From Syntrophomonas sp. UBA5314 (GTDB taxonomy: Bacteria; Bacillota; Syntrophomonadia; Syntrophomonadales; Syntrophomonadaceae): a stretch of 64,000 nt of DNA. The notes beneath the pieces were generated by a model. It worked only from the letters and a program-made list of their open reading frames with translations. It was not told the DNA's origin and did no database searches. Shown here piece by piece: positions 41,965 to 50,758 of the stretch (the first letter of the stretch is position 1; every line of letters begins with the position of its first letter). The translations under genes were made by a program, and so were the position numbers. The DNA is taken from contig DHRK01000007.1 of NCBI GenBank assembly GCA_002410325.1, positions 152,459 through 216,458 of the forward strand, read 5' to 3'.

Positions 41965-41992
41965 TTGCACATCCGCTTCTATGCATTACAAT
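41965..41992 (+). promoter_or_regulatory. promoter of the c-di-AMP-controlled gene
   Basis: -35 TTGCAC (41965-41970), 16-base spacer, -10 TACAAT (41987-41992), about 70 bases before the riboswitch. The rest of 41790-42060 is AT-rich with no gene. Confidence 0.6.
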
Positions 41993-42062
41993 ATTAATAA
42001 CAGGCGGAGAACACTCTGTCTTATTAGAGTTGTTGTAAAGCAACTTAGAATAATTTCACAGC

Positions 42063-42175
42063 TAATACGCTGAGTCTCCATTTGGAGAGCGGGGGACCCA
42101 ACAATTGGGGTGAATCCGGATATCCGGTAGGGAACTCCCTTATCCCGAACCCGTCAGCTAACCTCGCAAGCGTTG
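42063..42175 (+). promoter_or_regulatory. c-di-AMP riboswitch (ydaO-yuaA class)
   Basis: Strong match to the class consensus: CGCT...AGCGGGGGACCCA, TTGGGGTGAATCCGG, GGTAGGGAACTC, CCCGAACCCGTCAGCTAACC and TCGCAAGCG closing the first stem. A terminator follows at 42225-42250. In this class ligand binding usually turns the gene off. Confidence 0.93.
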
Positions 42176-42224
42176 AAAGGGAACCGAGGTTTATAGTGTA
42201 TCCTTATACCGACGACCAAAGGTG

Positions 42225-42250
42225 TTTCCTTTGGTTTTTATTATTTAAGG
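42225..42250 (+). terminator. riboswitch expression-platform terminator
   Basis: ACCAAAGG-TGTTT-CCTTTGGT followed by TTTTA, about 50 bases after the riboswitch core and 77 bases before the gene start. Confidence 0.9.
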
Positions 42251-42326
42251 ATGCCCGTCCACGAATTCAGCCTCGGCCCCTTTTCCGATGTGACATTCCT
42301 ATCTTGTCAGGTAAGGAGGAGTGAAC

Positions 42327-43484
42327 ATGAGAGAAATGGGTGCAATGTGTCAGAATTTCTTTGGCAAGCTCGAACTGAAAAAAATCTTCATGCCTTATGT
42401 AGATGCCTGCAAGGCCATGGCGATTAACCACTTTCAGGATCCGGCTGCCATTAGAAAGAACCAGATCCTGCAGATTCTCGGCGCTTCAGAAGATGACTGG
42501 CAAAACTGGCGGTGGCAGCAAAAGAACCGCATAAGTGACAGCCGGGTCCTTGAGCAAATTTTGGGATTGAGCGATCTGGAGCGAAAGAGAATTGAAAAAG
42601 TTGGCAAGGTCTATCAATGGGCCGTCACACCTTATTATCTCAGTCTGATCGATCGTAATTATGCCGAGAGCCCTATTTATAAACAGGCGATTCCCGATAC
42701 TCAGGAATTATCAGCCGGCGGATGCGTTGATTCCCGTGAATCGTCACAGCCATCCCCTGCTCCCGGCGTCACTCTGGTCCATCCTCAGCGTGCCGTACTC
42801 AAGGTTACCAATCAATGCGCCATGCTGTGCCGGCACTGTTCCAACAAACGCCGGCCCGGGCAGTTGGATAAACGCACGGCCGGTTGGGATATGACCAAGG
42901 CCCTTAATTATATCCGTAAGAACAAGGAAATCAAGGAAGTGATCATAGGCGGCGGCGATGCCCTCTTGCTAAACGATCAGACCCTGGATTGGATACTGCA
43001 TCAGCTGCACTGTATGTCGCATGTTGAGATAAAGCGAATCAAGACCAGGGTGCCGGTTACCCTGCCGCAGAGGATTACACCCGGTTTATGCGAAGTGTTG
43101 CGGCGTTATGCACCGGTTCACATCACGACCCAGTTCAACCACTCAAGAGAGTTAAGCCTCGAAGCGCGTAAGGCTCTGGAAAGGCTTCAGGCGGCCGGTG
43201 TAGTCTTTGCCAATCAGGCCATCCTTTTACACGGGGTGAATGATAATCCCCTAACCCTGAAACGCCTGCAGAAGATGCTGCAGCAGGCCAGGATGGAACT
43301 GGATTTTATCGTACAGCCCCGCAATATAAAGAGCATACAGCATTTCCGAACCAGTGAGGAAGACGGACGGCAGATCATAAACTGCCTCCAGGCATCGGGC
43401 CTTTCCTCTCCGACCTATATAAGAGACTGGAATAGGCGCCAGGATCCCAATGTGGCCAACGGGCATCCGGGCATAGACATTTAA
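42327..43484 (+). CDS. KamA-family radical SAM protein lacking the PLP domain
   Basis: 385 residues from the ATG at 42327 (GGAGG seven bases upstream). Radical SAM motif C-A-M-L-C-R-H-C near 168-175 (C-x3-C-x2-C) and other lysine 2,3-aminomutase family motifs (G-G-G-D-A-L near 211, T-T-Q-F-N-H near 270, H-F-R-T near 341). The C-terminal segment with P-G-G-G-G-K, whose lysine holds PLP in true aminomutases, is missing; the protein ends shortly after that region should begin. It may not be an aminomutase. Directly controlled by the c-di-AMP riboswitch. Confidence 0.85.
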   Translation: MREMGAMCQNFFGKLELKKIFMPYVDACKAMAINHFQDPAAIRKNQILQILGASEDDWQNWRWQQKNRISDSRVLEQILGLSDLERKRIEKVGKVYQWAVTPYYLSLIDRNYAESPIYKQAIPDTQELSAGGCVDSRESSQPSPAPGVTLVHPQRAVLKVTNQCAMLCRHCSNKRRPGQLDKRTAGWDMTKALNYIRKNKEIKEVIIGGGDALLLNDQTLDWILHQLHCMSHVEIKRIKTRVPVTLPQRITPGLCEVLRRYAPVHITTQFNHSRELSLEARKALERLQAAGVVFANQAILLHGVNDNPLTLKRLQKMLQQARMELDFIVQPRNIKSIQHFRTSEEDGRQIINCLQASGLSSPTYIRDWNRRQDPNVANGHPGIDI

Positions 43485-43543
43485 TTGAATTTCAACCCTA
43501 AACAAACTTGAAGTCCCACTCTACTTAATCGTATAGATCCTTG

Positions 43544-43575
43544 ACCCGGGAGAACGGTTCTCCCGGGTTTTCCTT
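43544..43575 (+). terminator. intrinsic terminator
   Basis: Perfect 12-bp arms ACCCGGGAGAAC and complement with a one-base loop centre, followed by TTTTCC. Confidence 0.88.
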
Positions 43576-43773
43576 TTCTCTTTTCCCACCTTATTAAGCT
43601 CTCATAAATTTTACGGTAGTTAGTATTATTAAGAAAAAGGTTTTTTTACTTGGCTGTCGAATAATTTATATGTTATTTATATAAAGTGTCGAAGGTCCGG
43701 TTATTATGGTAAGACGGTAGGAAGGTTTTTTAGCTCAAAACTAAATCATGTAGTATAGGAGGATGGATGTACA

Positions 43774-45327
43774 TTGGACATTTTGTTGATTCTTTTACCC
43801 ATTATTGCTGTGTTAGGTCTTCTGGTTTTTCTCAAATGGCCGGCCGATCTCGCCGGACTCATTGGATGGTTGTTAACCGTCGCCATCGCCTACCTGTTTT
43901 TCCACACTTCCCTGCGCGTAAGTCTTACCTCGACAGTAATGGGGATGGTTCGCTCATTCCCGGTTTCTTTAATGGTTGCAACTTCCCTGCTGCAGATTAC
44001 CTTTTTAGAATCCACCGGAGCCCTTCAAAGAATCGTTGTATTTGTCAAAACAATCGCCCGGAGCAACCATGCTGTTCAGATCATGATTATCAATATGGGC
44101 ATTGGAACCCTGCTGGTCGCGGTGGGAGCCACCCCGGTCTCAATCCTGCCCCCTATCATGCTGGCCATGGGGTATTCCACATTCGTTGCGGTTGCACTTC
44201 CCGCCCTCGGATTTGACGGCCTGTGCACCTATGCCCTGCTGGGTGCTCCCCTGGTTGCTTTTGCCGACCTTACCGGCACCCCTATTTCTTCATCAGCCCT
44301 GGTCTTTTCCAAATTCATGCCGGTTATTTCAACCATGATCGGCTTCGGGATGCTTTGGATTGTAGGCGGATGGAAGAAAGTTGTGGAAGGATTTATTCCC
44401 TGCCTGCTGGCCGGCCTCTCAATGGGTTTCACCGCCGTTGCAGTCGCCCACTGGCTGCCCAATGGAGTGGTTTTAACCGGTGTTTTTGCTGGTCTCGCTA
44501 CCATTCTGGTTATGATGGGGTTGTTAAAAGTTCAGGGTGGAACCCTTATTGATCGCAGCGCCATAAGTGAATCCGATTTGGCCGTGGAAAATTCGATGTC
44601 ATTGTTTAAAGCCCTGGCTCCCTGGCTGATTCTTATTATCTGCTGCTTGATTGTAAATTTTTGGGCACCTGCTTTAACTTTGCTTTCTAAACAACTGGCC
44701 ATGCCTTTCAACCTTATTCCCGGCGGCAAGCCTATAGCGACTAGAATGCTTTGGAATGCCTACACATGGGTTATTATAAGCACTCTATTAGCTGTTCCGT
44801 TCATTACTCCTACTAAAAAACAGTGGAAAGAAATTGGATTAAAATGGCTAAAGCGCGCACCCCGCCCGGTCTTTTCCGCCGCCATTTTCTTTGCCATCGC
44901 TGAAGTACTGGTAAACTCGGGTATGTCAAGCGAGGGCGCCGTATGGAAGATTGCAAATCCGGATTGGAATATGATCTCGGTATTGGCCACGACTTCAGCC
45001 AACTTCTTCAAGGGCCTGTATCCGGTAGTCGCAGCCTATCTCGGATTGATGGGCGGTTTTGTGACCGGTTCGGAGGCTTCTGCAATTGCCTTATATGCCA
45101 AGTATAACGCTATAACCACCAAGCTTTTGAACTTGAACACCCTGGTCGTGACGGCCGGGATCGCCATTGCCGGAGGCCTGGCCAGCGTAATATCTCCGGC
45201 CAAGCTGCAAAACGCAGCGGCAACCATTGACGCGCTCGGCATTGAATCAAAAGTGATCAAGACCGCCGTTATAATAGCCATCGTCTTTACGGCTGTGGCA
45301 GCAATACTTACTTATATTTGGGCTTAA
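43774..45327 (+). CDS. L-lactate permease family transporter
   Basis: 517 residues from a TTG with AGGAGG 11 bases upstream. Some twelve membrane segments and motifs of the LctP family (G-A-T-P-V-S-I-L-P-P near 116, T-G-T-P-I-S-S near 170, A-N-F-F-K-G-L-Y near 410, G-G-F-V-T-G-S-E). Takes up lactate or glycolate with protons. No lactate dehydrogenase is nearby in this window. Confidence 0.88.
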   Translation: MDILLILLPIIAVLGLLVFLKWPADLAGLIGWLLTVAIAYLFFHTSLRVSLTSTVMGMVRSFPVSLMVATSLLQITFLESTGALQRIVVFVKTIARSNHAVQIMIINMGIGTLLVAVGATPVSILPPIMLAMGYSTFVAVALPALGFDGLCTYALLGAPLVAFADLTGTPISSSALVFSKFMPVISTMIGFGMLWIVGGWKKVVEGFIPCLLAGLSMGFTAVAVAHWLPNGVVLTGVFAGLATILVMMGLLKVQGGTLIDRSAISESDLAVENSMSLFKALAPWLILIICCLIVNFWAPALTLLSKQLAMPFNLIPGGKPIATRMLWNAYTWVIISTLLAVPFITPTKKQWKEIGLKWLKRAPRPVFSAAIFFAIAEVLVNSGMSSEGAVWKIANPDWNMISVLATTSANFFKGLYPVVAAYLGLMGGFVTGSEASAIALYAKYNAITTKLLNLNTLVVTAGIAIAGGLASVISPAKLQNAAATIDALGIESKVIKTAVIIAIVFTAVAAILTYIWA

Positions 45328-45359
45328 TAAGATAACCTAACTTTCTTATCTAATTACCA

Positions 45360-45397
45360 AAGCCGGAATTGTTCTAATATTCCGGCTTATCTTTTTC
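45360..45397. terminator. bidirectional terminator
   Basis: AAGCCGGAAT and ATTCCGGCTT arms followed by ATCTTTTT on the plus strand. Confidence 0.88.
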
Positions 45398-45425
45398 CCA
45401 TATGTTATGAAACCCTTTTTCATGG

Positions 45426-46136
45426 TTACCAGAGCTGGGCCTGGGAGTGCTCGCGCAGCCACTGGTAACTTTCTTTATAGTTGGGAAGTATGGAGGCGAC
45501 CAGATCCCAGAATTCCCTGGAATGATTGAGATAAACCAGGTGGCACATCTCATGTACAATGATGTAGTCAAAAACGGCCGGGGGGAGCAGTATGATTTTC
45601 CAGTTAAAATTGAGATTCCCCAGCGAACTGCAGCTGCCCCAGCGGCTGCGCTGGGCTTTTATAAACACCCGGTTGGGCTTTTTAGGAATAACCGGTTGAT
45701 AGAAGCGGATCCGTTCTTCTATGGCTTCCCGGGCCTGCTGGCGGAAGCAGGCTTCTAAAGTCCCCTTTATGGCTTCAGGAGCCGGATCGGGAGTTTTTAT
45801 ATGGATGCTCCGGTCCAGGATCTTGACTTTACTGTTCTTCCTGGAGTAATCGACTTCGATACAGAGCAGGTACTTTTCGCCGCGGTATACTATACGGGCG
45901 CCGTTCTTTAATTGCTCCGGGCCGGCTGACCCCGCGCTTTTACAGGCATCCAATTTTTCCGCTATCCAATGCCCCTTTTCCTTTACTTTCTCTAAAATGA
46001 GCGCCTTTTTAGTGCCAAGAGGCACTATAACGGTCACCCGGTCGGGCGGCTCCACCCTTATGGACATAGTCTTTCTGGGCCGGTAGATGACTTCAAAGGC
46101 AATGATCCGGTTCTGGTACAAAAAAGACAGCTGCAT
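45426..46136 (-). CDS. YgjP/DUF45-family metallopeptidase
   Basis: 236 residues from the ATG at 46136 (GGAG upstream). Zinc motif V-H-E-M-C-H-L near 201, with a downstream N-H-S-R-E-F-W supplying the third His, and the Q-R-S-R-W-G-S-C motif that marks this family. Cytosolic zinc peptidase-like protein; substrate unknown. Confidence 0.9.
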   Translation of the reverse strand: MQLSFLYQNRIIAFEVIYRPRKTMSIRVEPPDRVTVIVPLGTKKALILEKVKEKGHWIAEKLDACKSAGSAGPEQLKNGARIVYRGEKYLLCIEVDYSRKNSKVKILDRSIHIKTPDPAPEAIKGTLEACFRQQAREAIEERIRFYQPVIPKKPNRVFIKAQRSRWGSCSSLGNLNFNWKIILLPPAVFDYIIVHEMCHLVYLNHSREFWDLVASILPNYKESYQWLREHSQAQLW

Positions 46137-46256
46137 ACCATTCTCCTTAAACATGTGAATAAAAGGCTGGGGGCTAAAAGGTTTAAAACCTCAACGACTT
46201 GCTGACGATCACTATAATAATATAAAAGGCCTGATAGCAAAATACCTTACTATAAA

Positions 46257-46430
46257 TCAGGCATTTTGGTTCTGCTTGCTTTTACCACAAGGCTCTGGCA
46301 TATATAGCTTGTTAATCAAGTTGTCCAACGCTTGACTGAGTTTTATTACCCCGGGATCCTGGAAGCCTTTCTCCATGCCTAATTTAACCAGTTTTGCCCG
46401 AACTTTTTCAACTTTCTGGCTTAGCTCCAC
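46257..46430 (-). CDS. Spo0E-like aspartyl-phosphate phosphatase
   Basis: 57 residues from a GTG with GGGAGG seven bases upstream. Two-helix Spo0E family: V-E-K-V-R-A-K-L-V-K-L-G, then the S-Q-A-L-D motif (S-Q-E-L-D in B. subtilis Spo0E) near 32-36 and N-L-I-N-K-L-Y. These proteins remove phosphate from Spo0A~P and delay sporulation. A short gene that is easy to miss. Confidence 0.85.
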   Translation of the reverse strand: MELSQKVEKVRAKLVKLGMEKGFQDPGVIKLSQALDNLINKLYMPEPCGKSKQNQNA

Positions 46431-46629
46431 TTGGCCGCCTCCCTTTACCGGTGTTTGTTTATTTATTACTTCGTGAATTTGGCATTATTTGTTTATGGTT
46501 TTGATAAGGAAGCGTTTTTGCCCGGCTAAAAAAGCCTTTCTGAATAATTCACCAGGATTTATTATTAAAGAAAGCTGCTTTAAGCTATTACGTCATCAAT
46601 TAGGAAAGCATAAGAGAGGATGTGGCCTT

Positions 46630-47106
46630 ATGGGTTTATTTTCCAAGAAATCCAATCCCGCACCCGGTAGTTTCCTCCCCAGAACTGAGCTGTTGTCCCG
46701 TTTGCTGGCGCTTGATGACAGGGGCCCGTTTTCTATAAGCCCGGGGGTTGATACCGACCTGTTGATCACCAATGAAGCAGTCAATAAAAGCTGGGCAACC
46801 GGGAAGAAAAAGGTAAGCTATCAAGCCCGCCTGCTTTTGGATGAAGCAACGGCAACCGCCTATTTCTGGGAATTGCTCAAAGAGTCGTCCAGCGGTCTAC
46901 AGTTTTCTATAGGGGTGGAAAAAACCCGGATCAAAGGGAAAGAGCTTTTCCGGAGCATCTCTGAGAAGGGATATGGGCTGAACGGCCAACCGGTATACGA
47001 CTATCAGTTTGATTATGGCAGCCTGCGGGAGGCCTTGAAGCAAATGATTGAACAGTCCGGGTGGAGTTTTAAACTGGTTTTAACCCAGGGAAAGACCAAG
47101 CGCTAA
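46630..47106 (+). CDS. hypothetical protein
   Basis: 158 residues from the ATG at 46630 (GAGAGG upstream); the longer open frame to 46489 has no site. Soluble, mixed fold, contains Y-F-W-E-L-L-K-E-S and Y-D-Y-Q-F-D-Y-G. No family recognised. Confidence 0.55.
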   Translation: MGLFSKKSNPAPGSFLPRTELLSRLLALDDRGPFSISPGVDTDLLITNEAVNKSWATGKKKVSYQARLLLDEATATAYFWELLKESSSGLQFSIGVEKTRIKGKELFRSISEKGYGLNGQPVYDYQFDYGSLREALKQMIEQSGWSFKLVLTQGKTKR

Positions 47107-47297
47107 AAAGGTTTATTGATGTAATGCATAAAGTCGGGTCTTGTTTAATGAAGAGCGCCATATAGTTGATATATTTGGAATGCAGGTTAAGAAGAATAAA
47201 CTCTTTATTTAATCCAATTTTAATAAAATTAGTGTTATTTTAGTGTTATTATAATAAAAAGAATTCTGCCAAAATTTATGAAAGGTTGGTATTACCA

Positions 47298-48476
47298 ATG
47301 CGCATACTTATTGGGTCAGAATCTTTTTATCCTAATGTTTCCGGCGTGGCCGTAACCGCCCGGAACCTGGCCTCCTATCTGGCCGGCCGGGGTCATCAGG
47401 TTGCGGTTCTAGCCCCTGCGATCCGGCCAGCTGATGGCCACGAAATATACCCCGAGGGGTTTGGCGTCTATCGCTTTTCCTCCATTCGCAATCCCTTCCG
47501 CAAAGGCTTTCGGCTAACCATGCATCCCTACAAAAAGATCCTCGGCATTGTCCGCTCCTGGAGGCCCGATGTAATTCACTTGCAGGATCCGACTTCCATA
47601 TGTTCCTGCCTGGCCAAGGCCGCCCGCCAGTGCGGAGTCCCGGTTGTGATAAGCCACCATTTTACACTTGATTTCATCATGAGTTATTTAAAGCTCCTCA
47701 AACCAATTCACAATTATTCCAATGCCCAATTCACCAGATACCTGAAAGACTTTTACAACCGCTGCCAGTATGTGGTGTGCCCCAGTGAACTGGTTAAAGA
47801 GTGGCTCGTAACGGTGGGCGTAACGACACCGGTAACGGTGGTATCCAACGGGGTTAACCTGGAGAGGTTTTACTCCTATCAATCCCCGGATGCTACCCGC
47901 GCCAGTCTGGGGCTTCCCAATCTGCCGCTCGTTCTCTATGTGGGCAGAATTGACCGGGAAAAACGCCTGGATACTCTTTTGAAAGCTGCTCCCCTGATCT
48001 TGAGCAAACGTCCGGCCCATTTCGTATTGTGCGGCGGCGGCAGCCTTTTGGAGCGAATGAAGAAACAAGCCGCCCGGAGCAGCCTCGCCGGTCATGTGAC
48101 TTTTTGCGGCCAATTTGAGCATCAGGATGAAACACTGCCCCGCATATACCAGCTGGCCAACTGTTTCGTAATGCCCTCCTGCTGTGAAACCCAAAGCATA
48201 GTAACCCTGGAGGCCATGGCCGCTGGTCTTCCCGTAGTCGCGGCGGCTGCGGGAGCGCTTCCCGAACTGGTCGCTGATGGAGAAAACGGCTATTTGTCCA
48301 GGCCCGGCGATGCTCGGGATCTGGCCCACAAGGTAGGCCTGATCCTGGATAACCCGGCTCTGGCGGAGCAAATGGGTGTACTCGGTATGGAAAAGGTGCT
48401 AAAACATGATATAAATTTGAACATGCAGCAGATAGAGCATATATATGAAGGCTTGGTAATGTATGCCATCGCCTAG
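47298..48476 (+). CDS. GT4-family glycosyltransferase
   Basis: 392 residues, ATG at 47298 (GAAAGG upstream). GT-B fold: N-terminal G-S-E-S-F-Y-P-N-V-S-G-V-A, C-terminal V-G-R-I-D-R-E-K-R nucleotide-sugar motif near 216, and the E-x7-E motif in E-T-Q-S-I-V-T-L-E near 295. Similar to diacylglycerol or phosphatidylinositol glycosyltransferases. Overlaps the next gene, a predicted sugar deacetylase, by 14 bases, so the two may modify the same glycolipid or glycan. Confidence 0.88.
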   Translation: MRILIGSESFYPNVSGVAVTARNLASYLAGRGHQVAVLAPAIRPADGHEIYPEGFGVYRFSSIRNPFRKGFRLTMHPYKKILGIVRSWRPDVIHLQDPTSICSCLAKAARQCGVPVVISHHFTLDFIMSYLKLLKPIHNYSNAQFTRYLKDFYNRCQYVVCPSELVKEWLVTVGVTTPVTVVSNGVNLERFYSYQSPDATRASLGLPNLPLVLYVGRIDREKRLDTLLKAAPLILSKRPAHFVLCGGGSLLERMKKQAARSSLAGHVTFCGQFEHQDETLPRIYQLANCFVMPSCCETQSIVTLEAMAAGLPVVAAAAGALPELVADGENGYLSRPGDARDLAHKVGLILDNPALAEQMGVLGMEKVLKHDINLNMQQIEHIYEGLVMYAIA

Positions 48477-49254
48477 CGTATGGCTGTTCATCCCGGCCAT
48501 AGCGCTTCCGATTCTGTTTATCGCGCTGTTGTTTGTCTGGAAAACCACGCCCCGGAAGGAATTCCGCCGCTTGCCTCCGGCAGCGCTAGCCGCCGGGGAG
48601 CATAAAGTCCTGGTGCTTATACCCCATCCCGATGACGAGAGCCTGGCGGTCGGTGGGTATATCTATATATGCCGTCAAACCGGGGCTTCGGTGCGCCTGA
48701 TTCTGGTGAGTGACGGCAACTGCCGGGGCCTGCGCGACCTGCGCTACCAGGAATTCAGGGTCGCCAGCCGGGAGTTAGGGATTTCGGAAGCCGATTTGAA
48801 GTTTTGGGGATACCCGGATGGATCGTTACGTCTTTATCAAGAAGCCCTGGTGGAGCAATTGGAACAAGAGCTAGAGCAATATCGGCCCGACCTCTTAATT
48901 TACCCCCATCCTGAAGACAAACACCCCGATCACTCCGTCCTGGGAAGGTGTGTTGAGCGCTCTTTAAAGCAAGCCCATTGGTTGGGGGCTCAGGCCTATG
49001 CATATCTCATTCACTATAACTTTTTCCAACTGACGGCTCTTTTCTCGAGTCATCTATTCCCTCCGCGTTCTATGCCCGGCAACCATGAAGATTGGCATAA
49101 GATCGCCCTCTCCCCGGAAGCCTTGGGGGCCAAACGCTCCGCTCTCCTTAAATACCGCAGCCAACGGCGCAATCTTTTTCTATTTCCTTTGTTCAGGGTT
49201 TCACTGCGGGACAATGAGTTGCTCTGCCGGTGCCGGATAGCATCTCATTCTTGA
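48463..49254 (+). CDS. PIG-L/LmbE-family deacetylase, membrane-anchored
   Basis: 263 residues. N-terminal membrane helix (about 8-27), then the zinc motif H-P-D-D-E near 55 and H-P-D-H near 149. Family removes acetyl groups from GlcNAc-linked lipids, mycothiol or bacillithiol precursors. Pairs with the overlapping glycosyltransferase; the GlcNAc-lipid idea is inferred. Confidence 0.85.
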   Translation: MPSPSVWLFIPAIALPILFIALLFVWKTTPRKEFRRLPPAALAAGEHKVLVLIPHPDDESLAVGGYIYICRQTGASVRLILVSDGNCRGLRDLRYQEFRVASRELGISEADLKFWGYPDGSLRLYQEALVEQLEQELEQYRPDLLIYPHPEDKHPDHSVLGRCVERSLKQAHWLGAQAYAYLIHYNFFQLTALFSSHLFPPRSMPGNHEDWHKIALSPEALGAKRSALLKYRSQRRNLFLFPLFRVSLRDNELLCRCRIASHS

Positions 49255-49823
49255 TCGAGTTCCTCCTGGTGTCTCTTCTGAATGAAGTGATGAATGACGA
49301 AAATCGCACTGAAGGAGACTACCAAAAGAACCCCCGAAACAATTTTGAAAACGGTTCCGAACTGATACCACCAGTTTAACAGGTACTGGGTGAAAATCAG
49401 CACGACTATATTGAATAGAAGCGAACCGAGCAGGGTCCAGCATACGAAAGAGCCAAAATCAATGCGAGCAAAACCCGCCACCATTGACGACCAGGGACGT
49501 ACATACCCGATAAAGCGGGTGGCAAAGATGGTGATCTTGCCGTGATCGGTATACCATTTATGAATAGTCTGGCTCGCTTTCATGAACCCGGGCCGCTTTT
49601 GCAGGCGCTTGGTCAACCAGCCTTCGCCCCACCAGCCCAATCCAAATGACAATATACTGCCGGTAAGGTGGGCGGCAGTCAGCACGATGAGCATAAATAC
49701 ATAGGAATATCCGTCTCTGAGCAGTTTGGCCGCCAGCAGGTAACTGGCTTCAACGGGCAAAGGCACTCCCATGTTTTCGACTACAATGCTAATGAATATT
49801 ATACCGAGTTCAAACAGATGCAG
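49245..49823 (-). CDS. DedA-family membrane protein, probable CTG start
   Basis: The family-typical start (H-L-F-E-L-G-I-I-F-I-S-I-V-V-E-N-M-G-V-P-L-P-V-E) extends 17 codons upstream of the first ATG (49772). The only sensible start in that stretch is CTG at 49823, eight bases after GGAGAGGAG. Several membrane helices; G-R/W motifs such as F-A-T-R-F-I-G-Y-V-R-P. DedA proteins are undecaprenyl-phosphate or lipid translocases. Overlaps the end of the deacetylase gene on the other strand. Confidence 0.82.
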   Translation of the reverse strand: MHLFELGIIFISIVVENMGVPLPVEASYLLAAKLLRDGYSYVFMLIVLTAAHLTGSILSFGLGWWGEGWLTKRLQKRPGFMKASQTIHKWYTDHGKITIFATRFIGYVRPWSSMVAGFARIDFGSFVCWTLLGSLLFNIVVLIFTQYLLNWWYQFGTVFKIVSGVLLVVSFSAIFVIHHFIQKRHQEELDQE

Positions 49824-49942
49824 GAAAAATACTCCTCTCCAACAATGGAGTCTTGACCGGGATTAATCAAATCGGCCGGATCGACACTACAATAAGTATA
49901 CCGGTTCTTTTATTAAATACGTTAAATATTTGGCAAAAGTAT

Positions 49943-49969
49943 AAAAAAAGCGGGCATGCAACCCGCTTT
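49943..49969 (-). terminator. rubrerythrin terminator
   Basis: Minus strand AAAGCGGG-TTGCATG-CCCGCTTT followed by TTTTAT. Confidence 0.85.
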
Positions 49970-49995
49970 AGACTTTTTTTGATTTTTCTTCCATA

Positions 49996-50589
49996 TTAAT
50001 AGGTTTCTTTAAAGACCTCAAAGTGATCTATGGGATGATCGCAGGCCGGGCAACGCGGGGGAGCTTCGTTTCCTTCGTGAACGTAGCCGCAGTTGCCGCA
50101 CTTCCATTGAACCTTCTCCTCTTTCTTAAAGACCTGGCCGCTTTCTATGTTCTTGGCCAACTTGTTGTACCTGGTTTCATGGGCTTTCTCGGCCCGGGCT
50201 ATATTCCTGAACACCACCGCGATCTCAATAAATCCCTCTTCTTCAGCCACCTGGGCAAAAGCCGGGTAGAGTTCTCCCCACTCCTCGTATTCTCCAGCGG
50301 CAGCCGCCTTCAAGTTTTCCAGGGTGTTCCCCTGGGCCACCGGGAAACTGGCGTCGATCTCTATTTTGGCCGGCAATTCACCGTCGAGCCCTGCTAATAA
50401 GAATTTGTAAAAACGTTTGGCGTGTTCTTTTTCGTTGTCAGCGGTTTCGATAAAGATGTTCCGGATCTGCTTGTAGCCTTCTTTGTCCGCCACCGAAGCC
50501 CAGTAGGTGTAGCGGTTGCGGGCCTGCGATTCGCCGGCAAAAGCCTTCATCAGATTTTCAGCAGTTTTGGTTCCTTTCAAACTTTTCAT
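49996..50589 (-). CDS. rubrerythrin
   Basis: 197 residues. N-terminal diiron ferritin-like domain (E-S-Q-A-R-N-R-Y near 20, E-K-E-H near 53, E-E-E-G-F near 111, E-K-A-H near 133) and C-terminal rubredoxin domain (C-G-N-C-G near 164 and C-P-A-C near 180). Reduces peroxide in anaerobes. A TTATTATATTATA stretch upstream may be a PerR-type site, unproven. The gap 50590-50758 holds no gene. Confidence 0.95.
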   Translation of the reverse strand: MKSLKGTKTAENLMKAFAGESQARNRYTYWASVADKEGYKQIRNIFIETADNEKEHAKRFYKFLLAGLDGELPAKIEIDASFPVAQGNTLENLKAAAAGEYEEWGELYPAFAQVAEEEGFIEIAVVFRNIARAEKAHETRYNKLAKNIESGQVFKKEEKVQWKCGNCGYVHEGNEAPPRCPACDHPIDHFEVFKETY

Positions 50590-50758
50590 GGTATTCCTCC
50601 CCTCTAATCTTTTGATATAAGATATCCGCTTTGGTCAGATCAGATATCTTTCTATAATATAATAATGTCTTTTGCCTCTATTTCCAAGTACTCTGTTAAT
50701 CCTAATTCTGTATATTACTCGTTCGAAGAAAATTTTTACAGGATAAGACGCCGGTTTT

